From Pseudomonas subflava (GTDB lineage: Bacteria; Pseudomonadota; Gammaproteobacteria; Pseudomonadales; Pseudomonadaceae), in the NCBI RefSeq assembly GCF_023823685.1, contig NZ_JAMXBF010000013.1:62001-126000 (forward strand): DNA of 64,000 bases, in the 5' to 3' direction. Positions 24,383 through 32,390 of this stretch are shown one piece after another. The notes under the pieces were generated by a model, which saw only the letters and a program-made list of their open reading frames with translations, was not told the origin of the DNA and ran no database searches. The translations under genes were made by a program, and so were the position numbers. How positions within the stretch are numbered: the stretch's first letter is position 1; every line of letters begins with the position of its first letter.

Positions 24383-25885
24383 ATGAAACCGTCGCTAGTC
24401 CTCAAGATGGGCCAGCAGCTGACGATGACTCCGCAGCTGCAACAGGCCATCCGCCTCCTCCAGCTCTCCACCCTGGACCTGCAGCAGGAAATCCAGGAAG
24501 CGCTGGAATCCAATCCCATGCTGGAGCGCCAGGAGGAAGGCGAAGACTTCGACAACTCCGACCCGATGGCGGACGCCGCCGAGCAAAATGGGCAGCCCCA
24601 GCAGGACAGCAGCAGCTTCCAGGACAGCACCGTCGCGGTGAACAACAGCGAGGGCGCCGAGGACGGCGAATGGCACGACCGCATCCCCAGCGAGCTGCCG
24701 GTCGACACGGCCTGGGAAGACGTCTACCAGACCAGCGCCAGCAGCCTGCCCTCCAGCGACGATGACGAGTGGGACTTCACCACCCGGACCTCGGCTGGCG
24801 AGAGCCTGCAGAGCCACCTGCTGTGGCAGCTCAACCTGGTGCCCATGTCCGACAAGGACAAGCTGATCGGCGTCACCATCATCGACTGCATCAACAACCA
24901 GGGCTACCTCGAAGAAAGCATCGACGAGATCGTCGAGTCCTTCGATCCCGAACTGGAGGTCGAAGCCGACGAAGTCGAGGCCGTGCTGCACCGCATCCAG
25001 CACTTCGAACCGGCGGGCATCGGCGCCCGCGACCTGCGCGAGTGCCTCCTCCTGCAACTGCGCCAGCTGCCGAACGGCACGCCGTGGCTGGCCGAGGCCC
25101 AGCGCCTGGCGGGCGATCACCTCGACCTGCTCGGCGGCCGCGACTACAGCCAGCTGATGCGCCGCATGAAGCTCAAGGAAGACGAGCTGCGCCAGGTCAT
25201 CGAACTGATCCAGAGCCTCAACCCGCGCCCGGGCTCGCAGATCGAGGCCAGCGAGCCGGAATACGTGGTGCCGGACGTGATCGTGCGCAAGCACAATGAT
25301 CGCTGGCTGGTCGAGCTGAACCAGGAAGCGGTGCCGCGCCTGCGGGTCAACCCGCAGTACGCCGGCTTCGTCCGCCGCGCCGACTCCAGCGCCGACAACA
25401 CCTTCATGCGCAATCAGCTGCAGGAGGCGCGCTGGTTCATCAAGAGCCTGCAGAGCCGCAACGAGACGCTGATGAAGGTGGCGACGCAGATCGTCGAGCA
25501 CCAGCGCGGCTTCCTCGACTATGGCGACGAGGCGATGAAGCCGCTGGTTCTGCACGATATCGCCGAGGCGGTGGGCATGCACGAGTCGACCATCTCCCGC
25601 GTCACCACGCAGAAGTTCATGCACACCCCGCGTGGCATCTACGAGCTGAAATACTTCTTCTCCAGCCACGTCAGCACTGCCGAAGGGGGCGAATGCTCGT
25701 CCACCGCGATCCGCGCCATCATCAAGAAACTGGTGGCCGCGGAAAACGCGAAAAAGCCGTTGAGCGACAGCAAGATCGCTGGTTTACTGGAGGCACAGGG
25801 CATTCAGGTAGCCCGCCGCACTGTCGCCAAGTACCGCGAATCCCTCGGCATAGCGCCGTCCAGCGAACGCAAGCGATTGATGTAA
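24383..25885 (+). CDS. rpoN: RNA polymerase sigma-54 factor
   Basis: 500 residues, typical. Region I (residues ~1-50, MKPSLVLKMGQQLTMTPQLQQ onward, Gln/Leu-rich) is the activator-interaction domain; region II (~55-120) is acidic (GEDFDNSDPMADAAEQ); the core-binding domain and HTH (HDIAEAVGMHESTISRVTTQK) follow; the RpoN box ARRTVAKYRE is at 477-486 and reads the -24 element. It directs nitrogen, motility and carbon genes with enhancer-binding proteins. The order rpoN-hpf-ptsN-rapZ-ptsO is the conserved nitrogen-PTS cluster. Confidence 0.98.
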   Translation: MKPSLVLKMGQQLTMTPQLQQAIRLLQLSTLDLQQEIQEALESNPMLERQEEGEDFDNSDPMADAAEQNGQPQQDSSSFQDSTVAVNNSEGAEDGEWHDRIPSELPVDTAWEDVYQTSASSLPSSDDDEWDFTTRTSAGESLQSHLLWQLNLVPMSDKDKLIGVTIIDCINNQGYLEESIDEIVESFDPELEVEADEVEAVLHRIQHFEPAGIGARDLRECLLLQLRQLPNGTPWLAEAQRLAGDHLDLLGGRDYSQLMRRMKLKEDELRQVIELIQSLNPRPGSQIEASEPEYVVPDVIVRKHNDRWLVELNQEAVPRLRVNPQYAGFVRRADSSADNTFMRNQLQEARWFIKSLQSRNETLMKVATQIVEHQRGFLDYGDEAMKPLVLHDIAEAVGMHESTISRVTTQKFMHTPRGIYELKYFFSSHVSTAEGGECSSTAIRAIIKKLVAAENAKKPLSDSKIAGLLEAQGIQVARRTVAKYRESLGIAPSSERKRLM

Positions 25886-26042
25886 GCGGCCCTGAGCGGA
25901 AGGCTTCTGCACCACCGTATCGAGCGCCAGATACCCTGCCGGGGAAGCGAAAAGGCCCGCAGTGCACCAGCCCTCCAGCCAACGTGTTACGGCGGCAGGC
26001 CCGATAGCCTGTCTCTTACACAAGGCAACAAGGAGATGCGTT

Positions 26043-26351
26043 ATGCAAGTCAACATCAGTGGACATCAACTGGATGTGACCGACGCCCTGCGCGACTATG
26101 TCGGCGAGAAGCTCAGCCGACTGGAGCGCCATTTCGACAAGATCACCAACGTGCAGGTCATCATGGAGGTCGAGAAGCTCAAGCAGAAGATCGAAGCCAC
26201 CCTGCACGTGGCCGGCCGCGAAGTGGTGGCCAACGCCGAACATGAAGACATGTATGCCGCCATCGACCTCTTGGCCGACAAACTCGACCGTCAACTGATC
26301 AAGCACAAGGAAAAGCAGCTGGACCGCCTGCAAGGCACCACGGCTCGCTGA
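26043..26351 (+). CDS. hpf: Ribosome hibernation-promoting factor (short HPF)
   Basis: 102 residues from the ATG at 26043, preceded by AAGGAG at ideal spacing; a longer in-frame start at 25962 gives no family-like sequence. One S30AE domain: VNISGHQLDVTDALRDYVGEKLSRLERHF, and late DMYAAIDLLADKLDRQLIKHKEK. It lacks the dimerising tail of long HPF. It binds the 30S decoding channel in resting cells. The 157 bp after rpoN contain no other gene. Confidence 0.94.
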   Translation: MQVNISGHQLDVTDALRDYVGEKLSRLERHFDKITNVQVIMEVEKLKQKIEATLHVAGREVVANAEHEDMYAAIDLLADKLDRQLIKHKEKQLDRLQGTTAR

Positions 26352-26362
26352 AAACCTCCAGA

Positions 26363-26827
26363 ATGATTCGACTCGAAACCATCCTGACTCCCGCACGTTC
26401 CCTGGTGAACGTGCCGGGAGGCAGCAAGAAGCGCGTACTCGAACAGATCGCCAACCTGGTCGCCCGCGACCTTCCCGACCTGGACACCCAGGACATCTTC
26501 GAAAACCTGATCGCCCGCGAGAAGCTCGGCTCCACCGGCTTCGGCAACGGCATCGCCATTCCCCACTGCCGTCTGCCGGGCTGCCAGGCGCCGATCAGCG
26601 CCGTGCTGCACCTGGACGCAGCGGTGGACTTCGACGCCATCGACGGCGCCCCGGTGGACCTGCTGTTCGTCCTGCTGGTCCCCGAGGCCGCCACCGACGA
26701 GCACCTGGAGCTGCTGCGCCAGATCGCCAGCATGCTCGACCGCAGCGAGGTGCGTGAACGCCTGCGCCAGGCCCAGAGCAGCGAGAGCCTCTACCAGGTC
26801 GTGGTCGACGTCCAGAGCGGCCACTGA
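26363..26827 (+). CDS. ptsN: Nitrogen-regulatory PTS enzyme IIA (EIIA-Ntr)
   Basis: 154 residues, single PTS EIIA type-2 domain. The phosphorylated residue is His68 in NGIAIPHCRLPG. It receives phosphate from NPr (PtsO, encoded two genes downstream) and, in the family, acts in regulation and not sugar transport (potassium, carbon/nitrogen balance, polyhydroxyalkanoate in pseudomonads). It starts 11 bp after hpf, same transcript. Confidence 0.96.
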   Translation: MIRLETILTPARSLVNVPGGSKKRVLEQIANLVARDLPDLDTQDIFENLIAREKLGSTGFGNGIAIPHCRLPGCQAPISAVLHLDAAVDFDAIDGAPVDLLFVLLVPEAATDEHLELLRQIASMLDRSEVRERLRQAQSSESLYQVVVDVQSGH

Positions 26828-26840
26828 GCACGGGGGCGCC

Positions 26841-27698
26841 ATGCGTCTGATCATCGTCAGCGGTCGTTCCGGCTCGGGCAAGAGCACTGCCCTCGACGTT
26901 CTGGAAGACAACGGCTTCTACTGCATCGACAACCTGCCCGCCGGCCTCCTGCCCGATCTGGCCGAGCGTGCGTTGCTGCAGACCGAGCTGTTGCACCCGC
27001 AGGTCGCCGTGTCGGTGGATGCGCGCAACCTGCCCAGCCAGCTCAAGCGCTTTCCCGAACTGCTTGACGAAGTGCGCGCCCGCCATATCCAGTGCGACGT
27101 GCTCTATCTCGATGCCGACGAGGACACACTGCTCAAGCGCTTTTCCGAGACCCGGCGGCGCCACCCGCTGACCAACGAGAGCCGCGCGCTGGCCGAAGCC
27201 ATCCATGACGAAGCGGCACTGCTCGCGCCCATTACCGATCTCGCCGATCTGAAGATCGACACCACGCACCTCAACCTCTACCAGCTGCGTGACACCATCA
27301 AGCTGCGCCTGCTCAACAAGCCGGAACCGGGCACCGCCTTCCTGATCGAATCGTTCGGCTTCAAGCGCGGCATGCCGGTGGACGCCGACCTGGTGTTCGA
27401 CGTGCGCTGCCTGCCCAACCCGTACTGGAAGCCCGACCTGCGCGACATGTCGGGCCTTGAGGCGCCAGTGGCCGAGTACCTTGCCGCGCAGCCCGATGTC
27501 GAGGAGATGTACCAAGACATCCTGGCCTACCTGAACAAGTGGCTGCCGCGCTTCGCCGCCAGCAACCGTTCCTATGTGACCATCGCCATCGGCTGCACCG
27601 GCGGCCATCATCGCTCGGTGTACCTGGCCAACCGTCTGGGCGAAGCGCTGAAACCCATATTGAAGAACGTCCAGGTTCGCCACCGCGACCTCGGCTAA
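26841..27698 (+). CDS. rapZ: RNase adapter RapZ (P-loop nucleotide-binding)
   Basis: 285 residues from the ATG at 26841; an earlier in-frame GTG lies inside ptsN. Walker A GRSGSGKST (residues 8-16) at the N-terminus, then the RapZ C-terminal domain with KRGMPVDADLVFDVRCLPNPYW and IAIGCTGGHHRSVYLANRL, both strongly conserved. In enterobacteria RapZ controls GlmZ/GlmY small RNA decay; its role in Pseudomonas, which lacks those RNAs as far as I know, is less clear. Between ptsN (13 bp) and ptsO (8 bp). Confidence 0.95.
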   Translation: MRLIIVSGRSGSGKSTALDVLEDNGFYCIDNLPAGLLPDLAERALLQTELLHPQVAVSVDARNLPSQLKRFPELLDEVRARHIQCDVLYLDADEDTLLKRFSETRRRHPLTNESRALAEAIHDEAALLAPITDLADLKIDTTHLNLYQLRDTIKLRLLNKPEPGTAFLIESFGFKRGMPVDADLVFDVRCLPNPYWKPDLRDMSGLEAPVAEYLAAQPDVEEMYQDILAYLNKWLPRFAASNRSYVTIAIGCTGGHHRSVYLANRLGEALKPILKNVQVRHRDLG

Positions 27699-27706
27699 GG
27701 ACTGCG

Positions 27707-27979
27707 ATGCCCACCCGCGAGATCACCATCATCAACAAGCTCGGCCTGCACGCCCGGGCCGCCGCCAAGTTCGTCGGCGTGGCCAGCGGCTTCCCCTGCC
27801 AGGTCCGCGTCGGCCGCTCGCCGGAGAGCCAGGTGGACGGCAAGAGCATCATGGCGGTGATGATGCTGGCCGCCGGCAAGGGCACCGCGCTGCATCTGTC
27901 CAGCGAGGGCGAACGCGCCGAGGAGGCGCTGGACGCCCTGGTCGCACTGATCGACAACAAGTTCGACGAAGGCGAGTGA
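27707..27979 (+). CDS. ptsO: Nitrogen-PTS phosphocarrier NPr (HPr-like)
   Basis: 90 residues from the ATG at 27707. HPr fold with phosphorylatable His15 (NKLGLHARAAAKFV) and Ser47 in GKSIMAVMML. It carries phosphate from EI-Ntr (PtsP, elsewhere) to PtsN. Last gene of the rpoN cluster, ending at a bidirectional terminator. Confidence 0.95.
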   Translation: MPTREITIINKLGLHARAAAKFVGVASGFPCQVRVGRSPESQVDGKSIMAVMMLAAGKGTALHLSSEGERAEEALDALVALIDNKFDEGE

Positions 27980-27993
27980 ACACCCGCGCATGA

Positions 27994-28018
27994 AAAAGGG
28001 GCCTTCGGGCCCCTTTCT
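27994..28018. terminator. Bidirectional terminator between ptsO and pmbA
   Basis: AAAGGGGCC and GGCCCCTTT arms around a TTC-containing loop, with A-run upstream and TTTC downstream. It serves the convergent ptsO and pmbA genes. Confidence 0.85.
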
Positions 28019-28032
28019 CGTTTGCGCCGTGA

Positions 28033-29379
28033 TCAGCTGCCAGCCACCGTCATCCGCTCGATGAGCACCGAGCCGGTGCGGATGTTGCCGCGCAGCTCTA
28101 GGTCGCTGCCCACCGCAACGATCTGGCGGAACATGTCGCGCAGATTGCCGGCGATGGTGACTTCCTGCACCGGGAACTGGATCTCGCCGTTCTCCACCCA
28201 GAAGCCGGCGGCGCCGCGCGAGTAGTCGCCGGTCACCAGGTTGAGGCCCTGCCCCATCAGCTCGGTCACCAGCAGCCCGCGCCCCATGCGCCGCAGCAGC
28301 GCCTGCTGATCCTCGTCACCATGGCTGACGAACAGGTTGTGCACGCCGCCCGAGTTGGCCGTGCTGGGCAGGCCCAGCTTGCGTCCGGAATAGGTGCCGA
28401 GGATGTAGGAAACCAGCTCGCCGCCATCGACGAACGGCTTGGCGTAGGTCGCCAAGCCGTCGCCATCGAAGGTGGCGCTGCCCATGGCGCGCGGGATGTG
28501 TGGGCGCTCATCGAGGCTCAGCCACTCAGGGAACAGGCGCTGGCCGAGCGCACCCTCGAGGAAGGAGGAGTGGCGGTAGAGGTTGCCACCGGAGATGGCG
28601 GCGAGGAAATGGCCGAACAGCCCGGTGGCCAATTCCGGCGCGAACAGCACCGGCACCTCGCAAGTCGGCACCGGGCGGGCGCCGAGGCGGGCCACGCTGC
28701 GCTCGGCGGCCAGGCGGCCGATCCGCGCCGGGTCGGCCAGCAGCTCCCCCTGGCGGCTGACGTCGTACCAATAGTCGCGCTGCATCTGCCCCTCGCCCTC
28801 GGCGATCATCACGCAGCTCAGGCTGTGGCGGGTGCTGGCGTAGCCGCCGATGAAACCGTGGCTGTTGCCGTAGACCCGGCAGCCCTGGTGGGTGCTCAGG
28901 CTGGTACCGTCGGCATTGCTGATGCGCGTGTCGGTGGCGAAGGCCGCCGCCTCGCAGGCCAGGGCCCGCTCCACGGCCTGCTCGGGGCTGATCGCCCAGG
29001 GGTGGAACAGGTCCATGTCCGGCATGTCACGCGCCATCAGCGCGGCGTCGGCCAGGCCGGCACAGTCGTCCTCGGAGGCGTGCTTGGCGATGGCCAGGGC
29101 CGCCGCCACCGTCTCGCGGATGGCTTCGTCGCCACTGGCGGAGGTGCTGGCCGAGCCCTTGCGCTGGCCCACGTACAAGGTGATGCCGAAGCCCTGGTCG
29201 CGGTTGAATTCCACCGTCTCGACCTCGCCCTGGCGCACCGTGGTGGACAGCCCCTGCTCCATCGACACCGCCACCTCGCAGGCGCTGGCGCCCTGACGAC
29301 GCGCCTCGGCGATGATCTGCTCGACCTGCGTCTGCAGATCCGGCAGGGCCTGCGGGCCCACTGCTTGTGCTGAACTCAT
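28033..29379 (-). CDS. pmbA: Metalloprotease PmbA (TldE)
   Basis: 448 residues from the ATG at 29379; E. coli PmbA has 450. It is the partner of TldD in a heterodimeric zinc protease that cuts unfolded peptides; in E. coli it matures microcin B17 and degrades CcdA. Family stretches: EVAVSMEQGLSTTVRQGEVE, FNRDQGFGITLYVGQRKGSAST, and C-terminal SGGVHNLFVSHGDEDQQALL and LVTGDYSRGAAGFWVENGEI. PmbA itself lacks the HExxxH motif, as expected. It is divergent from darP, across which lies tldD. Confidence 0.95.
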   Translation of the reverse strand: MSSAQAVGPQALPDLQTQVEQIIAEARRQGASACEVAVSMEQGLSTTVRQGEVETVEFNRDQGFGITLYVGQRKGSASTSASGDEAIRETVAAALAIAKHASEDDCAGLADAALMARDMPDMDLFHPWAISPEQAVERALACEAAAFATDTRISNADGTSLSTHQGCRVYGNSHGFIGGYASTRHSLSCVMIAEGEGQMQRDYWYDVSRQGELLADPARIGRLAAERSVARLGARPVPTCEVPVLFAPELATGLFGHFLAAISGGNLYRHSSFLEGALGQRLFPEWLSLDERPHIPRAMGSATFDGDGLATYAKPFVDGGELVSYILGTYSGRKLGLPSTANSGGVHNLFVSHGDEDQQALLRRMGRGLLVTELMGQGLNLVTGDYSRGAAGFWVENGEIQFPVQEVTIAGNLRDMFRQIVAVGSDLELRGNIRTGSVLIERMTVAGS

Positions 29380-29468
29380 GCTGCACTCCAACTACGGGCG
29401 GCCGGTCTGCTGCGGACAGGCCCTCCCTGACTGGTTATCATGGCGGCGTTTCCATCCGGACCGCCCCC

Positions 29469-29990
29469 ATGGCTGATTCTTACGACGAAGACTTCTCCGG
29501 CGAGAAGAGCAAGACCCAGATCAAGCGCGAGCTGCACGCCCTGCAGGATCTCGGTGCCCGCCTGACCACGCTCAAGCCCGAGCTGATCGCCAAGCTGCCG
29601 CTCAGCGACAACCTGCGCAAGGCCCTGGCCGAAGCCCCGAAGCACACCGCCAATGCCGCCAAGAAGCGGCATATCCAGTTCATCGGCAAGCTCATGCGCG
29701 ACCAGGACATCGAGGCGATCACCGCCCTGATCGACCAGGTCGACAGCTCCACCCGCGAATACAACGAGCGCTTCCACGCCCTCGAGCGCTGGCGCGACCG
29801 CCTGATCGCCGGTGACGACGACACCCTGGAAAGCTTCGTCGTCGACTACCCCGAAACCGACCGCCAGCATCTGCGCAGCCTGATCCGTCATGCCCAGCAC
29901 GAGGCGGCGCGAAACAAACCGCCAGCCGCTGCGCGCAAGGTCTTCAAGTACATCCGCGACCTGGACGAGGTCCAGCGCGGCCTGCGTTAA
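29469..29990 (+). CDS. darP: Ribosome-associated protein DarP (YjgA)
   Basis: 173 residues from the ATG at 29469 (MADSYDEDFSGEKSKTQIKRE); the in-frame start at 29367 would overlap pmbA. All-alpha YjgA/DUF615 protein: LGARLTTLKPELIAKLPLS, KRHIQFIGKLMRD, HALERWRDRLI and the final AARKVFKYIRDLDE. It binds late 50S precursors near the peptidyl transferase centre in E. coli. It sits between pmbA and tldD on the opposite strand. Confidence 0.94.
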   Translation: MADSYDEDFSGEKSKTQIKRELHALQDLGARLTTLKPELIAKLPLSDNLRKALAEAPKHTANAAKKRHIQFIGKLMRDQDIEAITALIDQVDSSTREYNERFHALERWRDRLIAGDDDTLESFVVDYPETDRQHLRSLIRHAQHEAARNKPPAAARKVFKYIRDLDEVQRGLR

Positions 29991-30035
29991 CCTTTCCCGC
30001 TCCCGGAGCGAATCCGGGCGCCCTCTCGTCCGGCC

Positions 30036-31493
30036 TCAGGCGCCGGTGCCGCCCACGGTGATGGCGTCGATCTTCAGGGTCGGCTGACCGACGCCCACCG
30101 GCACCGACTGGCCGTCCTTGCCGCAGGTGCCCACGCCGCTGTCCAGCGCCAGGTCGTTGCCGACCATGGATACCTTGCTCATCGCCTCCGGACCGTTGCC
30201 GATCAGCGTGGCGCCCTTGACCGGCGCGGTGATCCTGCCGTCTTCGATCAGATAGGCCTCGCTGGTGGAGAACACGAACTTGCCGCTGGTGATGTCGACC
30301 TGGCCGCCGCCGAGGTTGGCGCAGTAGATGCCCTTCTTCACCGAACGGATGATTTCTTCCGGGTCGCTCTCGCCCGCCAGCATGTAGGTGTTGGTCATGC
30401 GCGGCATCGGCAGGTGCGAGTACGACTCGCGGCGGCCGTTGCCGGTCGGCGCCACGCCCATCAGGCGCGCGTTGAGCTTGTCCTGCATATAGCCCTTGAG
30501 CACGCCGTTCTCGATCAGCGTGGTGCACTGGGTCGGCGTTCCCTCGTCGTCCAGGCTCAGCGAGCCGCGGCGCCCGGCCAGGGTGCCGTCGTCGACGATG
30601 GTGCACAGGCTCGAGGCCACCTGCTGGCCGATGCGCCCGCTGTAGGCGGAACTGCCCTTGCGGTTGAAGTCGCCTTCCAGGCCGTGGCCGACCGCCTCGT
30701 GCAGCAGCACGCCGGACCAGCCGGCGCCCATCACCACCGGCAGGGTGCCGGCCGGCGCGGGCATGGCCTCGAGGTTGACCAGAGCCTGGCGCAGCGCCTC
30801 GCGGGCGTAACCCATGGCGCGTTCCTCACCGTTGCCGTCACGCTCGAGGAAATAGCGGTAGTCGGTGCGCCCGCCGCCACCGTGGCCGCCGCGCTCGCGG
30901 CGGCCGTTGTGCTCGACGATCACGCCGACGTTGAAGCGCACCAGCGGGCGGATATCGGCGCCCAGGCTGCCATCGCTGGCGGCCACCAGCACCTGGTCCC
31001 AGACGCCGGCCAGGCTCACCGTGACCTGCTTGATGCGCGGGTCCAGCGCACGGGTGGCGCGGTCGATGCGCTTGAGCAGCTCGACCTTCTCGGCACGCTC
31101 CAGCACCTCCAGCGGGTTGTCCTGAGCGTAGAGCGCGGTCACCACCGGGCTGGCGAAGGCCTGCACCTTGCCCTGCTGGCCGGCGCGGGCGATCGAGCGA
31201 GCCGCGCGGGCGGCCTGGCCGAGCGCCTCGGCATGGATGGCGTTGCTGTAGGCGAAGCCGGTCTTCTCGCCGGACTGGGCACGCACGCCCACGCCCTGGT
31301 CGAGGTTGAAGCTGCCTTCCTTGACGATGCCGTCTTCCAGCACCCAGGACTCGGAGACCTGGCTCTGGAAATACAGGTCGGCGGCATCGATGCCGGGGCC
31401 GACCAATTCGCCGAGGATCGCCGGCAGCTGCTCGATGGTCAGGTTGCCGGGGCTCAGCAGGTGGCCGCCGACGCGGCCGAGGATATCGTTCAT
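30036..31493 (-). CDS. tldD: Metalloprotease TldD
   Basis: 485 residues from the ATG at 31493. Catalytic subunit with the zinc motif HEAVGHGLEGD. Other family blocks: ADLYFQSQVSESWVLEDGIVKEG, NLDQGVGVRAQSGEKTGFAY, the Gly-rich RERGGHGGGGRTDYRYFLERD, MPRMTNTYMLAGES, GGQVDITSGKFVFSTSEAY. It acts with PmbA. Its start overlaps the stop of the upstream nitrilase-type gene by 4 bp (ATGA), so it ends the long leftward run from mreB. Confidence 0.96.
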   Translation of the reverse strand: MNDILGRVGGHLLSPGNLTIEQLPAILGELVGPGIDAADLYFQSQVSESWVLEDGIVKEGSFNLDQGVGVRAQSGEKTGFAYSNAIHAEALGQAARAARSIARAGQQGKVQAFASPVVTALYAQDNPLEVLERAEKVELLKRIDRATRALDPRIKQVTVSLAGVWDQVLVAASDGSLGADIRPLVRFNVGVIVEHNGRRERGGHGGGGRTDYRYFLERDGNGEERAMGYAREALRQALVNLEAMPAPAGTLPVVMGAGWSGVLLHEAVGHGLEGDFNRKGSSAYSGRIGQQVASSLCTIVDDGTLAGRRGSLSLDDEGTPTQCTTLIENGVLKGYMQDKLNARLMGVAPTGNGRRESYSHLPMPRMTNTYMLAGESDPEEIIRSVKKGIYCANLGGGQVDITSGKFVFSTSEAYLIEDGRITAPVKGATLIGNGPEAMSKVSMVGNDLALDSGVGTCGKDGQSVPVGVGQPTLKIDAITVGGTGA

Positions 31494-32344
31494 GACTGCT
31501 CCGTAAGCGCCGGATTGGGATGCTCCGGCGCGATGAATCGTCTGTGGCGGGCCACCGGCATGCGCTGGCGGATCGCCTCTTGCTCGGCGGCGTCGCGGCT
31601 GGCCAGCAGCACCGCCTCGCCAGCGGGCCGCTCGGCGAGCACCCGGCCCCAGGGGTCGATGATCGCCGAGTGGCCGAAGGTCTCGCGACCACCCGGATGG
31701 CTGCCGCCCTGCCCCGCCGCCAGCACGTAGCACTGGGTTTCGATGGCGCGGGCGCGGGTCAGCACCTGCCAGTGGGCCGCGCCGGTGACGGCGGTGAAGG
31801 CCGCCGGGGCACTGATCAGTTCGGCACCGGCCTCGCGCAGCCGGCTGTAGAGTTCGGCAAAGCGCAGGTCGTAGCACACCGTCAGGCCGAGTCGGCCGAC
31901 CGGTGTGTCGGCCACCACCACGCGCTCGCCGAAGGCGAAGTCGTCCGACTCACGGTAGCGCCCGCGGGCATCGGCCACGTCGACGTCAAACAGGTGCAGC
32001 TTGTCGTAGCGCGCGGCGACCTGTCCCTGACTGTCGATCAGCAGCGAGCAGGCATGGGCCTTGGCGTCGGGACGCCCGTCCGGTGGCAGCGGAAGGGTAC
32101 CGGCGACGATCCACAGGCCGAGGTCGCGGGCGGTGCCTTTCAACCAGGGCAGGATCGGTCCGCTGCCCTCGGCCTCGGCGCGGCCAAGGGCCGCTAGGTC
32201 GCGGCGGCCCATGGCGGCGAAATTTTCCGGCAGCACGGCGAGGCGCGCGCCGGACTCGGCGGCCTGCTGCAGCAGGCGACGCGCGGCGGCGAGATTGGCC
32301 AGGACGTCGTCCTGGCTGACCATCTGGATTACGGCGAGGGACAT
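31490..32344 (-). CDS. Carbon-nitrogen hydrolase (nitrilase superfamily, Nit1-like)
   Basis: 284 residues. Catalytic triad Glu40 (AVLPENFAAMG), Lys115 (YDKLHLFDVD) and Cys157 (TVCYDLRFAELY) is intact; also the C-terminal GQGGSHPGGRETFGHSAIIDPWG. Relatives include deaminated-glutathione amidase and omega-amidase, so repair of deaminated glutathione is a reasonable inference. GGAGG precedes the ATG at 32344. It lies between yhdP and tldD in one transcript. Confidence 0.92.
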   Translation of the reverse strand: MSLAVIQMVSQDDVLANLAAARRLLQQAAESGARLAVLPENFAAMGRRDLAALGRAEAEGSGPILPWLKGTARDLGLWIVAGTLPLPPDGRPDAKAHACSLLIDSQGQVAARYDKLHLFDVDVADARGRYRESDDFAFGERVVVADTPVGRLGLTVCYDLRFAELYSRLREAGAELISAPAAFTAVTGAAHWQVLTRARAIETQCYVLAAGQGGSHPGGRETFGHSAIIDPWGRVLAERPAGEAVLLASRDAAEQEAIRQRMPVARHRRFIAPEHPNPALTEQS

Positions 32345-32390
32345 GCAAGCCTCCTTCCACGCATGCTAGCGCATGTTGCCGGGCATGAGG

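Noticed and set aside
30036..31877. 613-residue version of TldD
   Set aside because: The first ~128 residues read the nitrilase gene in another frame; the ATG at 31493 fits the family length and overlaps the upstream stop.
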